From Paracentrotus lividus (taxonomy: Eukaryota > Echinodermata > Echinoidea > Camarodonta > Echinidae): DNA of 64,000 nt. This document shows, piece after piece, positions 10,777-21,869 of the stretch; within the stretch, counting starts at the first letter, position 1; each line of letters begins with the position of its first letter. Under the pieces are notes generated by a model that saw nothing but the letters and a program-made list of their open reading frames with translations, did not search any database and was not told the DNA's origin. The DNA is taken from positions 28,615,115-28,679,114 of the forward strand of contig CALNVZ010003426.1 in assembly GCA_940671915.1 (NCBI GenBank), in the 5' to 3' direction. Position numbers and translations under genes: made by a program.

Positions 10777-10858
10777 GTAGATATTATATTCTAACAAAAA
10801 TTGTTTTGCCATTTCTAATAGAAATGGCAAAACAATTTTTGTTAGAATATATATCTAC
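10777..10858. repeat. near-perfect 82-bp hairpin
   Basis: GTAGATATTATATTCTAAC and the rest of a roughly 39-bp arm are repeated in inverse with only about 3 bases between the arms (AAT near 10,818). The outer pairing ACTGTAGAT / ATCTACAGT reaches into the start of the adjoining foldback element at 10,858. Confidence 0.85.
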
Positions 10859-11544
10859 AGTGCATCCCCAAAAGAACTATACACTTTTTAAATGGCTACC
10901 AAATAAAAAAAATATGTTTTTTTGGGGGGAAAAGTTTATATATAGAAAAAGCTCATATCCTCTACTATCATTATAACACACACAAAAAAAATCTGAAAAT
11001 AACTCATGCTTTAGTGAGCAATGCCTTATTTTGTAAACGACTAAAAAATTTGCCTGCTCAAGAATTCGCTATTCATTTATCACCTGGTTATGGCCTGCCA
11101 TGAGGGATAAAATGCAATAATGGAATAAATCGGCTAACAAAGACAAAAATAAACTGATATCAAAACAAAAATAAATGCTATGAAGACAAAACAGTAAATA
11201 GTTAATCATTACATTTTTGCATAATATTAACTGTTTATTTCTGACTTTTGGTTTATCTTTGACTCTGTTAGCTGATTTATTCCACCATTAATTTTGACTC
11301 CTCTTTGGAGGTCCATAACCTGGTTGATAAATGAATAGCGAATTCCTGTGCAGGCTATTTCTTGTGTCCTTTACATAATTTGTGGGTGTTGCTCACTGAA
11401 GCACGTGTATTTTCTTGCTTTTTTGTATCATAATGATAGTTGAGGATATGAGCTTTTTCTACATATAACACTTTTCCCCAAGAATCATATATATTTTATT
11501 TGGAAGCCATTTCAAAAGTGTATAGTTCTTTTTGGGATCCACTG
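10858..11544. mobile_element. Tc1/mariner-like foldback MITE
   Basis: Its ends are CAGTGCATCCCCAAAAG and its near-complement finishing in GGATCCACTG, each flanked by TA (10,856-10,857 and 11,545-11,546). The inverted arms extend far inside: AACTATACACTTTT pairs with AAAAGTGTATAGTT, and the AATTCGCTATTCATTTATCA block pairs with TGATAAATGAATAGCGAATT. It is 687 bp without coding capacity and lies in the intron between the last EGF exon and the transmembrane exon. Confidence 0.8.
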
Positions 11545-11624
11545 TATTGTACCAAGAAAGAAGTCTATAGTGACTTGTTGTGCTTGCAAGCTTCATTTGC
11601 TACAGCTTCAGGATGTTTTCTTAC

Positions 11625-11726
11625 CATTCTCACATAAATCACCAGTAACACCAGTTGGACAATCACAAGGCTGTCCAGGTGTAGTACATGTCCCACCGTT
11701 TTGACAATTTGATGCATCACATGGAA
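11625..11726 (-). CDS. MUC4-like gene, exon 29: EGF-like domain next to membrane
   Basis: The exon reads VPCDASNCQNGGTCTTPG and ends PCDCPTGVTGDLCEN. It is a compact six-cysteine EGF-like module of the non-calcium-binding type (CxNGGxC core). It is bounded by phase-1 introns with donor GTAAGA and acceptor AACAG. It lies between the second SEA domain and the transmembrane exon, the usual place of an EGF in transmembrane mucins such as MUC4. It may face a receptor in cis as in MUC4-ErbB2, but that is by analogy only. Confidence 0.85.
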
Positions 11727-12115
11727 CTGTTCATTGAAAAGATGGTTGTAATAAGGTAGCAATTTTTTTGTACAGTATACGGGAGAAAAATGATGAATAA
11801 GCTAGAAAATTAATGGAAGATCGAGGCGTTGAAATACAAAGAGTAGAAGGCTGCACATTTGCCTGCACTTAAATTAGTTTTCTTGAGCCTAGAATTTAAT
11901 GACACTCATGATCATTGCAAATTTTAAACCTTTAACTTTGCACTGCGAATCTGTGATTGCGTTATGAATCATAATAAATTTTCCTGTAAAAATTTTGGAA
12001 CGCGTCATGGACCTTTCATGTCAGTCAATACATTGTTAATAAGATCCATATCTCACAGTTTAGGATATTTTACAGATAAATGATCTCTTTTAAATGAGGC
12101 ATATTCTTTCTTTAC

Positions 12116-12347
12116 CGTTTGCTGATATACTAGACGTTACCAGGGATTGACCATTTGCAAACAGAGGGAGATCAGCATTGGAAGTTAGAGCAGCTGCATC
12201 CATAGCAAGCGAATCTGCTTCAGCTTGACTGTTTGCAGCAAGACCAACTTGTACTCGGCCAACTACACTCCCGTTGGTGAATGACTGAACAAAGCAATTC
12301 GTGCTAACAGGTGTAGAAGCCAAACCATTGATTAGATATGGTAAAAG
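12116..12347 (-). CDS. MUC4-like gene, exon 28: SEA domain 2, C-terminal half
   Basis: The translation begins LLPYLINGLASTPVSTNC and contains FTNGSVVGRVQVGL at residues about 27-40. The NGSVV stretch is encoded at 12,261-12,275. In SEA domains the loop G-S-V-V-V is the site of self-cleavage between Gly and Ser, and the alternating V/V/V/L residues after it are the expected beta strand. The exon starts in phase 0 (acceptor CACTTAG) and ends in phase 1 (donor GTAAAG). The preceding half of the domain is at 16,278-16,426. The intron between them carries a truncated LINE and a small MITE. Confidence 0.75.
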
Positions 12348-12565
12348 CTAAGTGAGAAATACAAACACAAAATAATGATATCAAAAGTGCAAAATCAAAA
12401 TGAATAAATTAATTGATAACACAGCTATTGATATTTGCGTCAAAATCAGCTACTTGTACATACAATTGCAAAGGCTATGTACAATGTGATTAAAAAAGAA
12501 AACAAGTCCAATAATTTTGGTTAAAAGTTGCCACGTGAATCAACTGTATTAACAGATGACTGAGC

Positions 12566-14695
12566 AATTTTGATTTGATTTGATTTTATTCGTCGAGTGA
12601 AACATTTATGATAGAAAAAAAAAAGAAACACCGACAAGGAGAGCCCATAAAAGCCGAAAAGGCTTATTTACAATGGGGTCCTTTCTAGTGAAACGTAGGA
12701 TATATATGACATAATGAGAACAAAGTATAATAACTAAATTATTACATACATATAACAACAGATAATAATACAAAGAGATGAACGAATCCACCAACAAAAT
12801 TTTGCTAAATATTAATACATTCAAGCAAATTATAGTTCAACATAATTGTACTCTAAAAAACAATGATTGATTGTGATTAAGCTGTTACATGTATCTGCAT
12901 GTTGTGCTAGTTTCCTGTTTTAGGTGTTGCTTTAATACACTCTTGAAATTAATAAACTTCTTAATAACTTTAACATGATTTGGAAGAGAATTCCAGCATT
13001 GGATACCATAAAAATAAAAAGTGTTTCCTATATATCCTTCACGTTTAGGTAAAACGAAATTAAAATGACTATTTCTAGTTACGTGTTCATGGATATTTCA
13101 GACACGAGTGAAATTATTAGTTATATAATGATCTAAAGTATCTGAATAGAATATTTTATGCACATGGTGCAATACTAATTGTTTAGACCTTTGATCTACA
13201 TAGAGTAAACCTGCTTCTTCAAGTTCATTACTACCGACATGTGTTCTTGGGCCTAAAATGTTAATGAATCTTACAACCTTATTCTGAATTATCCTTAATT
13301 TTTTCTTATCAGTCTTGCCCAGGCTACTGAACCAAGCTGCATTGGCATAGTCAAACAGGCATTGTATTAAAGCAAAACATAGAATTCGTCTTGATTTTGT
13401 ATTCATACAAGCTTGGTATCTATATAAAAATTTTAAACGAGAATTAGCCTTTTTAGCAATTGAGTCTACCAACCCTGTCCATGATAAATCACTTGTTAAA
13501 TCTATTCCTAAGTATTTTACTAAATCTTTTCTTACAATCACCTGATTATTATAGGTTACCTTGAAATCATGTGCATGTTTCAACTTTCCCTTTGAACAAA
13601 ATAAAATGCTTTTTGTTTTCCCAACATGTAAACTGAGCTTATTGTCCGTCATCCACTCAATGCAATTTGCAAGTTCTGTACTAAGCTTTTCTCCAATCGT
13701 CTTAGAGTTAGTGTCTGAATATAGTAAAACGCTATCGTCAGCATATAAAAGTAATTTAGAACCGTTAACACAAGAACACATATCATTAATATAACACATA
13801 AAAAGAATAGGGCCTAAAATGCTTCCCTGTGGAACTCCGCATTTAATAGGCAGGGAATCAGATAATACCTTTTGCATAGTTACCACTTGATGACAATTAG
13901 TTAAATAAGATTTGAACCATTTGACACATGAGGAATCCAAACCCATGACCTCTAATTTCTTTAAAAGTATGCTATGATTAACAGTATCAAAGGCTTTTTG
14001 TAAGTCCAGAAGAACCATTCCAACAAAGCGCCCTTGAGAAACTTCATTCCTAATAAAATCCGACAAATGTATTAAGCAGGTTTCAGTGGAGTATCCATTG
14101 CGAAAACCGGATTGAAATTCATAAATTAACTTTTTTTCTTGAAAGTATTTCTCTATTTGTGCATGAACAGATTTTTCAAAAAATTTTGAGACTACACTTA
14201 AAACGCTGATAGGCCTATAGTTGCCAACATCAGTTTTATCTTTTTTTTTATATAAAGAGGAGTTACCTTCGCAATTTTCATGTCGTCGGGAAAAGTAGAG
14301 GACATAAGAGATAAATTTATAATATAATTTAATGGTTTATACAGAATTCTTGCCCCGTCTTTTAAAAATCTTGCTGGTATCATATCCAGCCCAGTACTTT
14401 TAGAAATTTTCATTTTTTTTAATTCATCCAAAACAAACTTTGCAGTAACGGGGGAAAAATGAAAACTATCTTTCGAGATTCCTTTCTCGTCATAAAAATT
14501 TTGAAATTTGTCACTGTCGGTATGATATGTGCCTTAACCAGAACTTGTCTGATTTTCTTCTACTGAAGTTTTGTGAATTTTCATTTTGTCAAAGTTTAAG
14601 TTCAACTTCTTTTTCTTTTTGTTCTTCCTCCACTTAATTGTTGTTAGAGATCTTCCAATAGATTGCTTAATCAACGTCTTCCAGTCACTGTTCGT
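12566..14695 (-). mobile_element. 5'-truncated LINE (CR1/L2/jockey-like) with reverse transcriptase
   Basis: Minus-strand frames encode most of a non-LTR reverse transcriptase. In order they show DELKKMKISKSTGLDMIPA (about 14,370-14,431), NYRPISVLSV (near 14,200), FDTVNHSILLKKL, GVPQGSILGPILF and LLYADDSVLLYSD (about 13,715-13,755). A connection region follows, reading to 13,098. The 3' end carries a short ATCAA-type tail (about 12,566-12,590). No endonuclease domain is present and the 5' side stops at a TTAA where another MITE sits. It lies antisense-neutral (same strand) in the SEA-2 intron. Confidence 0.8.
13098..14066 (-). pseudogene. LINE reverse transcriptase, main open frame
   Basis: 322 codons are open, covering RT palm motifs from D-x-x-KAFDTVNH through the catalytic YADD to the C-terminal thumb region (AYWFSS-like AAWFSSLG, then RIIQNKVVRFI). 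The catalytic YADD is intact. The ORF is disconnected from its N-terminal part (14,198-14,431) by a frameshift within a run of A/T near 14,230, and the element lacks an endonuclease, so it is not expected to be active. Confidence 0.8.
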
Positions 14696-14699
14696 TTAA

Positions 14700-14861
14700 C
14701 CACTTGACTGCTGCATGGTGCTAAATGCGTAGTACGGTTATGACCAGCGTGGTGCTGGCGTTTCCAAACAGACAAAGCTCAGACAATAGCATGATGGTTC
14801 GCACACACCTATAGTGTACAAACGCGGAGCACGTAATATTATGTGGTCCGCAGCCAAGTGG
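14700..14861. mobile_element. 162-bp TTAA-flanked MITE
   Basis: CCACTTGACTGCTG at the left is mirrored by CGCAGCCAAGTGG at the right. TTAA is present at 14,696-14,699 and 14,862-14,865. It is too small to encode anything. It abuts the 5' end of the truncated LINE. Confidence 0.7.
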
Positions 14862-14865
14862 TTAA

Positions 14866-16277
14866 GGCAGCACGTAAAGTGTGGATTTTTAGTATAAATT
14901 GGAGAGCAATGGTCGTAAAGGTATCAGAGTCGAGTTTGTTAAGATCTGGGTTTGGGAAAAGGCCCCTTTGTGAATGCCCCAGGGTAATCATTGACCAGGG
15001 TATCGTCAATCCGAAGGAAAGGGAACCTAAGATTAATATTAGTGATGAAGGACAAGCGTTGGGTTTGTAGGACTTCACAGGACGTCACACGTCAGAGAAC
15101 ATAGGCCCATATAAATAATAAAAAAAAAAAAATCGTAATTGTTTGGCAGCTGTCGCATTTGGCTTTTCATTCAAGCTAGCAGTGAACTGTTCCTGCGATA
15201 ATACAAACTTTGATTTGCGTATTTCTTCCGATCGAGAAACATTTTAACTTTTGTGAAAAGAGCATTAAAAACGTAATTCTGTACTTCTTTTTTGTTATAC
15301 CCCCCCCCGAAAAAAAAACAATTAAAAAAATAGATAAATAAAATAAAAATTATGTACATGACAAAACTCTCCTACGATAAAGCAAAGCAGAAGTGTCAGA
15401 ATAATCAAATAGCATAAAAAGGCTCCTCTTAGGTTAGCCTAATTCCGTCATAATTGTCGCACAATGTAGATAGACTCTTGCAAAGGTAGAAATTACTGAC
15501 AGGTCTGTTAGGAGAAACTTGATGGACCACTCAAATCTTGATATTAGATACTTATTGTATAGCTACTTTATATATTATGAGAAATATAAAAGGAAAAGCA
15601 AGTACTTCTTCAAATTATGCCTACTCCCCGACACCCACATATATTGTCAAATTTCATATCATGAAAAATCCAGTAACAATAATAAAAGATAAAGTATGGA
15701 TCATAAACAAAGCATGTAACTCACCATTCATAACAAAATCAATGTTTTAGATCTATCTCAAATCTATGTGAATTTTAACTTATAAAAATGCCATGAATAT
15801 GCTGTGTTAAAACATATTCTGACTGGGGTGGGGGTCATTTGGTAAGTAATGACAAGGCTTTTAGAGACTTATTATTATCAAATGACACACAACTTTGACA
15901 TCAAAATTGAACATAATAATAATAATAACAAAAGAAAGAAAAGATAAAACAGCAAAGAAAATGATCACCCATTGCAAGGTTGGTCAATACTATGTAATCG
16001 TATTATTGACCACATTTGCCTTCAAACACATCAAGATACATGGCTGATCATCATGCATGTTCATACATAAGATATCTAACATGTTTAAAGCCAATTTAGA
16101 GTGAATGACAAACGTTCAAACTTTGCCCCCCCCCCAAAAAAAAAAAAAAAAAAAAAAACACACAAACAAACAAACAAAAAACAAAATCAAACAAAAAAAC
16201 ATACAACATTGAAACACAGTTTCATGAACTGTCGTTTAGATGTGGCAATGCACAAATAAACAGCAAAAAATACTTAC
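14866..16277. other. intron, no gene recognised
   Basis: Interior of the large intron within the SEA-2 domain. It contains a C-run/A-run near 15,300, an A-run near 16,138-16,158 and AT-rich sequence. No exon with splice sites and domain similarity was found. Confidence 0.5.
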
Positions 16278-16426
16278 CACATTGCAGAAAGCGATTTCTA
16301 AATCCTTGAATTCTTGCGAAGTGCTATCAGTTAATGCTGCAGTAAAGATCAGCGTTTCGTTATTTAGGCTTTCTCCTGTAACATTGCCAGCCACCTGACT
16401 AATGAATAGACTCGTGCTTGAGAGTT
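16278..16426 (-). CDS. MUC4-like gene, exon 27: SEA domain 2, N-terminal half
   Basis: Read from an AAATTTAG acceptor, the exon begins ELSSTSLFISQVAGNVTGES, continues through ETLIFTAALTDSTSQEFKDL and ends EIAFCNV before a GTAAGT donor. This is the first strand and helix of a SEA domain (L/F-rich strand, then S-x-E-F-x-x-L-x-x-x-I). It enters in phase 1 and leaves in phase 0, and the phase-0 intron splits the domain at the same relative place as in SEA 1 (33,022/31,697). NVT and NET are N-glycosylation sequons. Confidence 0.75.
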
Positions 16427-17906
16427 CTAAATTTATAGAAAAATAAAATAAGAAAAAAAAAAAGAAAAAAAATGAAAGGATAGAAAAGGGTTAAGAGAGA
16501 GGGCAAACACTTGAAAATTTATTTTATTCATTTATTCACTCATCCACTCAATTTTATTTAAACATAAAAAGCAAAAAAGGTTTAACTATACATGCGATAA
16601 ATCACATTTCAAATGGGTGCACAAATCTTGCAATTTCATGAAAGCACAGAAGGTATCCCGTGAATGAGAACAGAAAGCTCCTGGCCAACCTGGTAGAAAC
16701 ATATATACATGAAGGACAGCCTCAGGAGACCCAGACAACATTCACGAAGCTTGTCAAAAAGATGTTACCATAGGATAGGTCACGCCCTTGCAAATTATGC
16801 ATGCGTGAATTGATGTTGTTGGAACCTATGTATGAGTAGTTTTTTACTTATTATAGATGAATGTAATGTTCTGATTGGTGCATATGGAGTAATAATTTCT
16901 AAAAGGTAAACTGCTGATTTATTATCTTGAGACGTAACAATTTTTTTTATTTTTATTTTCCGCAGGTACCACATTCTGGAAAGTGGCGCACATTCGAGGG
17001 TCTGAAGGTTCATACACACGCTATAACCTGGGAGACGCAAAGCCTAATGTACCAAATTTTGTGTTTATTTGCTCATATTTTTTGGGTTAATATTTCACAA
17101 AAAGGCTGAGTAAAAAGTTAAAGTCATAGGCCGTTATTCTTGAAGGGTGATGAAAGTTAGTGGGCCTACTAAATATGTATTTAATAGGCCTTGCTATTGT
17201 CTCCAACAATAGAATGACGTATAGTAGGCTTACTACCTTAGTCATCCTTCGACAATACCAGCCAATTCTTTTTGACACTGTAATCAGTGGAAGTAGCATA
17301 ATTGGCCCACATTTTTTTTTGATGGATGTGGGCAAAGAATACAGTAGGGATGTCAAGGAAGAATACGACTTCATCATTCCCTAATTCACTTTATTTTCAG
17401 TGACCCTACATATGTATGAAACCCAATATTGACAACAGACAAATTTCATACAGATCCACAGGGTGCGTAACCAGTAGCGGACCCAGCCTTATGTCACACA
17501 AAAAATATCAGCCCATGCCCAAACATTACAGAGCTGCTATTGTCCCCACACAATTGGGTCCGTACAATCCATTCAAATTGCATTTGACCAAGTTCATCTC
17601 TTCGCTTTTAAATGTTGGAAAAAGCATTGGAAGTCATTTGCCAAAGTCTTTGCATTGTCATGCCTTGGCAGGGGATGATCAGTCTTCTGCGATGTTAGGT
17701 CATTGACAACCTTAAAACAAATGATCGTGTTTAGTCTGCACACTTTGTAGGTGACAAAGGTGACATTGTTATTTGTACATCCTTACGATTAAGCAGTCCA
17801 AATTCCATCATGCGTCTTTCATAGAGGCAAGAAGTTGTTTTTCTTGGTGTAAAAAACAGATTGGTTAAATATACATGTAGTTAAAATACAAATTAAATGC
17901 ACATAC
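16427..17906. other. intron between EGF and SEA-2 exons
   Basis: Two overlapping open frames (about 16,795-17,384) and one of 96 codons (17,416-17,706) resemble no family I recognise and lack convincing signals. The stretch is otherwise AT-rich intron. Confidence 0.4.
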
Positions 17907-18026
17907 CACTGCAAGAGTTCTCGATCAATACAAATCCAGGGTCGCAGATACAAATGTATGATCCAGCAGTGTTCAGACATCCACCATTACTACAGAGGCT
18001 TGGATCATTAACACACTCATCAATGT
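17907..18026 (-). CDS. MUC4-like gene, exon 26: calcium-binding EGF
   Basis: The exon reads [19 protein letters not shown] then [20 protein letters not shown]. It has the DIDEC start, six cysteines and the N-x-x-G-S-Y-x-C pattern of calcium-binding EGF domains with an Asn/Asp hydroxylation-type consensus. It is bounded by phase-1 introns (acceptor CTAG, donor GTATGT). It sits between the Sushi exon and SEA 2. Confidence 0.9.
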
Positions 18027-18228
18027 CTAGAAAACAAATCGTAAAGCACATCTTTAACATCAACAATATGGATATAGATCTACATATATCTTTGGTAAAA
18101 TAGCGTGCTATGGGATCATTAAATAAGCATAAGGAAAAAATAACAATGTTTGCAAAAACAATGCCCTGCAAGACAGTAAATACTTGTGTTAAAAAGTTTT
18201 GTGGATAGAAAATGAATAAATTTCATAC

Positions 18229-18435
18229 CTGTACATGTTGGAAGTGCAGAGGACAACATTCCATCTGATCCACAAGTTACAGGCGTGGTAGCACTTACGT
18301 TGTATCCAGTGGAACATTCGTACCTACACGAGTCTGCATCACTTAAAATGGTGCCTCCAGCTGAACAGCCCGGGATGTTCGAAGAGCTAGAGGACAGCTC
18401 AGCCGGGAGGGTTGCAGGAATGTCGCAAGTGACAG
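18229..18435 (-). CDS. MUC4-like gene, exon 25: Sushi/CCP-like domain
   Basis: The exon begins AVTCDIPATLPAELSSSSS, continues with NIPGCSAGGTILSDADSCRY and ECSTGYNVSATTPVTCGSDG, and ends ALPTCTG. C-x-Y-x-C-x-x-G-Y and the later V-T-C-x-x-x-G are Sushi hallmarks. The conserved Trp before the last Cys is replaced (LPTC), so the match is to a divergent Sushi domain. It is one 207-bp phase 1-1 exon with donor GTATGA and acceptor TTTTAG. Confidence 0.8.
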
Positions 18436-19003
18436 CTAAAATTGAAGAGTTAAAAACAAAAATGATTTATCTGTTTTATTTACCTATACACAATGGAATC
18501 GTGTGTTCTAGTGCCGGATCCGTAAAGGAAGGCCTGTACAGGTCCATCGCTGAGTTTGATGGTTAGAGCGCCCCTCTTCGACAAAAACACTTAAATTTGA
18601 CAGAATTAAAGAAAGTAATGTCACACTTTTTCCCACACATATATTTTTATGCATGCAGAGTAAAATAATACTGATTTCAGCAAATTTCAGCAGTACTTAT
18701 TTGCCATTCTGATTACTAATGCATCCCTTCCAAGCATCCGTTACAGCACAAGTGTGAACATTTGTCAAATTGAATGGCTGTCATATGAAATTGACAGAAA
18801 ATTCATGAATTTCTTTTTTGAAAAGACTATATTAGTAGGCCTACTTGTCTTAGGAATCTAAACACATTTTAAAAATCCAAAAGTAGGTCCTCTAAGAAAT
18901 AACTTAAATTCAACGTTTTCCAATATTCTGAGGAAGCAATATCAGTGACACAAGTATTGACATCCAGATTTCCAGAATGTACAAATTATCTTTGGGTGCT
19001 TAC
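18436..19003. other. intron between mucin-tract and Sushi exons
   Basis: No recognised feature apart from AT-rich sequence and a TAGTAGGCCTACTTG palindromic string near 18,835-18,850. Confidence 0.5.
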
Positions 19004-19228
19004 CTTGAAGTGCAGTTGATGATGCCACAGTAATAGCAGCTGTTGGTTCAGTTCCTCCCACAGTAGCAGGAACTGTTGGTCCAGTTCCTCCCACAGTAAC
19101 AGGAGCTGTTGGTTCCGTTCCTTCCACGGTAACAGGAGCTGTTGGTCCAGTTCCACCCACAGTAACAGCAGCTGTTGGTTCAGTTCCTCCCACAGTAGTT
19201 GATGATTCAGTTGCTCCTGTAGTAGATG
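19004..19228 (-). CDS. MUC4-like gene, exon 24: mucin repeat tract
   Basis: The exon begins ASTTGATESSTT and then has five 11-residue repeats of the type VGGTEPTAAVT, encoded by 33-bp units between about 19,029 and 19,193. It ends VASSTALQG. Three Thr and one Pro per unit make this a short O-glycosylation tract, here the main mucin-like part of the protein seen in the window. Variation between units (GT[EG]PTA[AP]V) alternates, suggesting duplication of a two-unit block. It is a phase 1-1 exon with donor GTAAGC. Confidence 0.85.
19029..19193 (-). repeat. coding tandem repeat, five 33-bp units
   Basis: The 33-bp units on the plus strand share CAGTTCCTCCCACAGTA and GCTGTTGGT blocks. Units alternate between Glu and Gly at the fifth residue. 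Such coding minisatellites usually vary in copy number between alleles (known for mucin genes; not tested here). Confidence 0.85.
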
Positions 19229-20370
19229 CTGGGGAAGTTCATTCAACAACATATTACCCTGTTTTAGTTTTTATTATGTATTTTGTATTTAAAAATGAAA
19301 TCCATGATTTTACTCAATCACTGCATTGTCAGATTTCAATAAAATCTTTGATAACACCTAAACATGACCAGAGAACAAAGGCTATGATCTTGGTGTCAAC
19401 CTTACTGATGTCGGTCAGAGGTGAATTTGTTAAAGATCCAGCTGCGAATAAAAATTTGAAACACATCTTTTAGCAACATCCAAGAAATACATGAACATGC
19501 GATTAAAGCTGCACCTGGTGGTGACAGCCCGTTCGCAGGTTGTTGCAAAACGATCGCCTCCTTTGGGAGAGGCCCTTTAAAAAAAAGAACTCATGCTAAT
19601 TGAGTCTTCAAGACATTTTACACTATCATACAAGCCTTATATTATCAAAATATACACCATACACTTCCGGAACATACAAATTCACAAAACCAAATATATA
19701 CATACCAAACAAAATCACTAAAATTTCAAAATTTTTATTTTAATATTTTTCTCTTAACCACATGCGCTTCAGAACAATGCATCCTGATGAAACATTAATG
19801 AATAGACTAAATTGGCATCTGGTACTCATAAATATTCTTGAATAAAAAGAAAAAGGAATACATTTTTTAGTCAAACCAAAACTTCTAAGAGTTTATGTGC
19901 ATCGAGGTTCACGCAAAACTTTTCACCTATTACACATTCCCCTGACGAGATATAGGGGAAGGTATCAAATTGAATGTATCCCAATCTAGGGTTAAAGACA
20001 GGGAATCTTCAGCTTTCATGGGGAGTGGATAAAAAATTTGCTGACCCCAGACTTGGTGAAAAGCACAGAGACGACCTGTCTTGAAAGTAAATTTATTGAC
20101 CACAGCAAAACAAGCTGTCCACCATGGACAACTTTGGGCATCATCGGGCAAGGGCAAGTGAAATTTAATGATTTTACCAGATTGAGCGATGGGTGCAATA
20201 TACAAGGCATTACATAAGCTTTGGTTGTGGTCTTAAAAGTCAAGTGATTGAACACGTCTGTTTTTATATATATATAGCTATATATCTATGGTGTCAAATT
20301 ACCCATGGAAGTTCTAGATTCGATTTCCTGTATTTAAATGAATTAGTCCAGCAGCAGATTGCAATTTTGG
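19229..20370. other. intron sequence, no gene
   Basis: Part of the 5-kb intron between mucin-tract exons 23 and 24. Short open frames at about 19,930-20,255 on the minus strand have no recognised family and overlap one another. Nothing further is supported. Confidence 0.4.
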
Positions 20371-20735
20371 GGCCTAACCTTGTTTTGGCGTCTATAGTTT
20401 TTTTTTCAATGGATTATGATTGCCTAGACATTCTATTTCAAGAATCCGATTGCTGACACTTTGTCAGCATTGAGCATTTTGAGATATGTGACGTCATACA
20501 AAATGGCCGCCAAATTACCCAATTTCCCTCTAAAATAGAGAAAATAGATGTTTAATATGGACATTTCAACAACATTAGGGAGCTAAATGTCTGCATATCT
20601 TTTAGACCATTTCTAAATATTGTTTTGTTAGGTCACATGGCCATACATTACATGCTAATTTGCATATTGTCCATAGCGCCCTCAATTTTGAAGTATTAGT
20701 TTTCATGAAATATATGTGCTCCCGAAATGATAGGT
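20371..20735 (+). repeat. left arm of long inverted repeat
   Basis: From CTTGTTTTGGCGTCTATAG to CATAGCGCCCTC it matches the reverse complement of about 23,930-24,243. Shared blocks include GATTGCTGACAC, CAGCATTGAGCATTTTGAG and GTGACGTCATAC followed by AAAATGGCCGCCAAA. It could be one long terminal repeat of a 3.9-kb element or one of two separate insertions of the same family. Confidence 0.75.
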
Positions 20736-20999
20736 TTCACCCCCCCCCCCATTTTTTCCTCTGAAAAATATAAAAACCAGTCAAGAAGGGATAAGCCTGC
20801 ATGAAATATTTTTCATTAAAGCAACGAGGATTGGTTCAATGGTTCAAATTTTTGTTCCAATAATAGGTTTTTATTTAGATGGTGTTATATGAATAATATT
20901 CAATGTAAAACAAATTAAAACATTAATTGGTTCTTTTCGACATTTTAAATGAGGGATGATAATTCTGGAGAATCGATACACTATCCTGTTAATGAAATA

Positions 21000-21610
21000 A
21001 AGAACAAGCCTCTAAAGGTAATTAATAATAATAATAATCATAATGATAATAACAAATTCTTATATAGCGCCCTTCCAAATAAATTCGCTTCACATAAAAA
21101 ACCAGAACCAAAACACAACAGTAAGAAAGGTGACTTGCTCTCCAAGTTAGTATATACAGATCAGAGGGAGAACAAAATATGTCTTCAATTTGTTCTTAAA
21201 TGTTTGAACTGTTGCACAAGAACGAATTTCAAGAGGAAGACCATTCCAAATTTTGGGACCTGCAAAACTAATAGTTCACATTTTTTGGAATTGATCTTTG
21301 GAATTTTCAAAAGAAGGGGGTATGTTCGAGATCGTAAAAAGTAATTTGACTGTGTGAGAAATGAAAATGTTTGAAATGTATTGAGGAGACAAATTATGAA
21401 TAGACTTAAATACAATCAATGCTACTTTAAACAAAATTACAGGTAACCAGTGCAAATCTCTTAGTAGAGGTGTGGCATGATAAAATTGCCTTGCTTTAAG
21501 TAATAATGCGGGCGGCACGGTTTTGGATGCGCTGAAGCCTTTTAATATCAAAGACATTGATATTCACCAACAAAGAATTTGCATAATCTAATCGGCTCAA
21601 CACCAAAGAT
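21000..21610 (-). pseudogene. LINE 3' fragment (reverse transcriptase C-terminus)
   Basis: Minus-strand translation in shifting frames gives a YANSLLVNINVFDIKRLQRI-type block, then FYHATPLLRDLHWLPVI, ALIVFKSIHNLSPQYIS, and finally WNGLPLEIRSC-like and FKNKLKTYF-like blocks. That order (LDYCN..LQRIQN..LHWLPV..P.Y....LK.YLF) is the C-terminal region of CR1/L2-type LINE proteins. A run of AAT units at about 21,020-21,050 marks the 3' tail. Multiple frameshifts show it is dead. Confidence 0.7.
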
Positions 21611-21869
21611 CGAATATTTTTATTTTAATGACTTTTCAGATGATTTTTTTTTTTTTACATTTTCAGGGGAAGAGCTCAGTTGGGACAGTTTATTATGGTT
21701 TTGATCAACATGAAAAATTATGGCTAATTTTAACTTAGCTTATCATAACTGACTTTTTCTATTTAGAAAACTTTTAACTTTTTATAATGCACTGCACCCT
21801 CTGGATTCTGTGGTCACTAAATTATATTACACTATATTACACCAGATCAGTGTCGGACATATGACTTTG

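Noticed and set aside
16795-17706. several 60-96-codon frames on both strands in the SEA-2/EGF intron
   Set aside because: They overlap each other on opposite strands, match no family I know and have no splice or promoter context.
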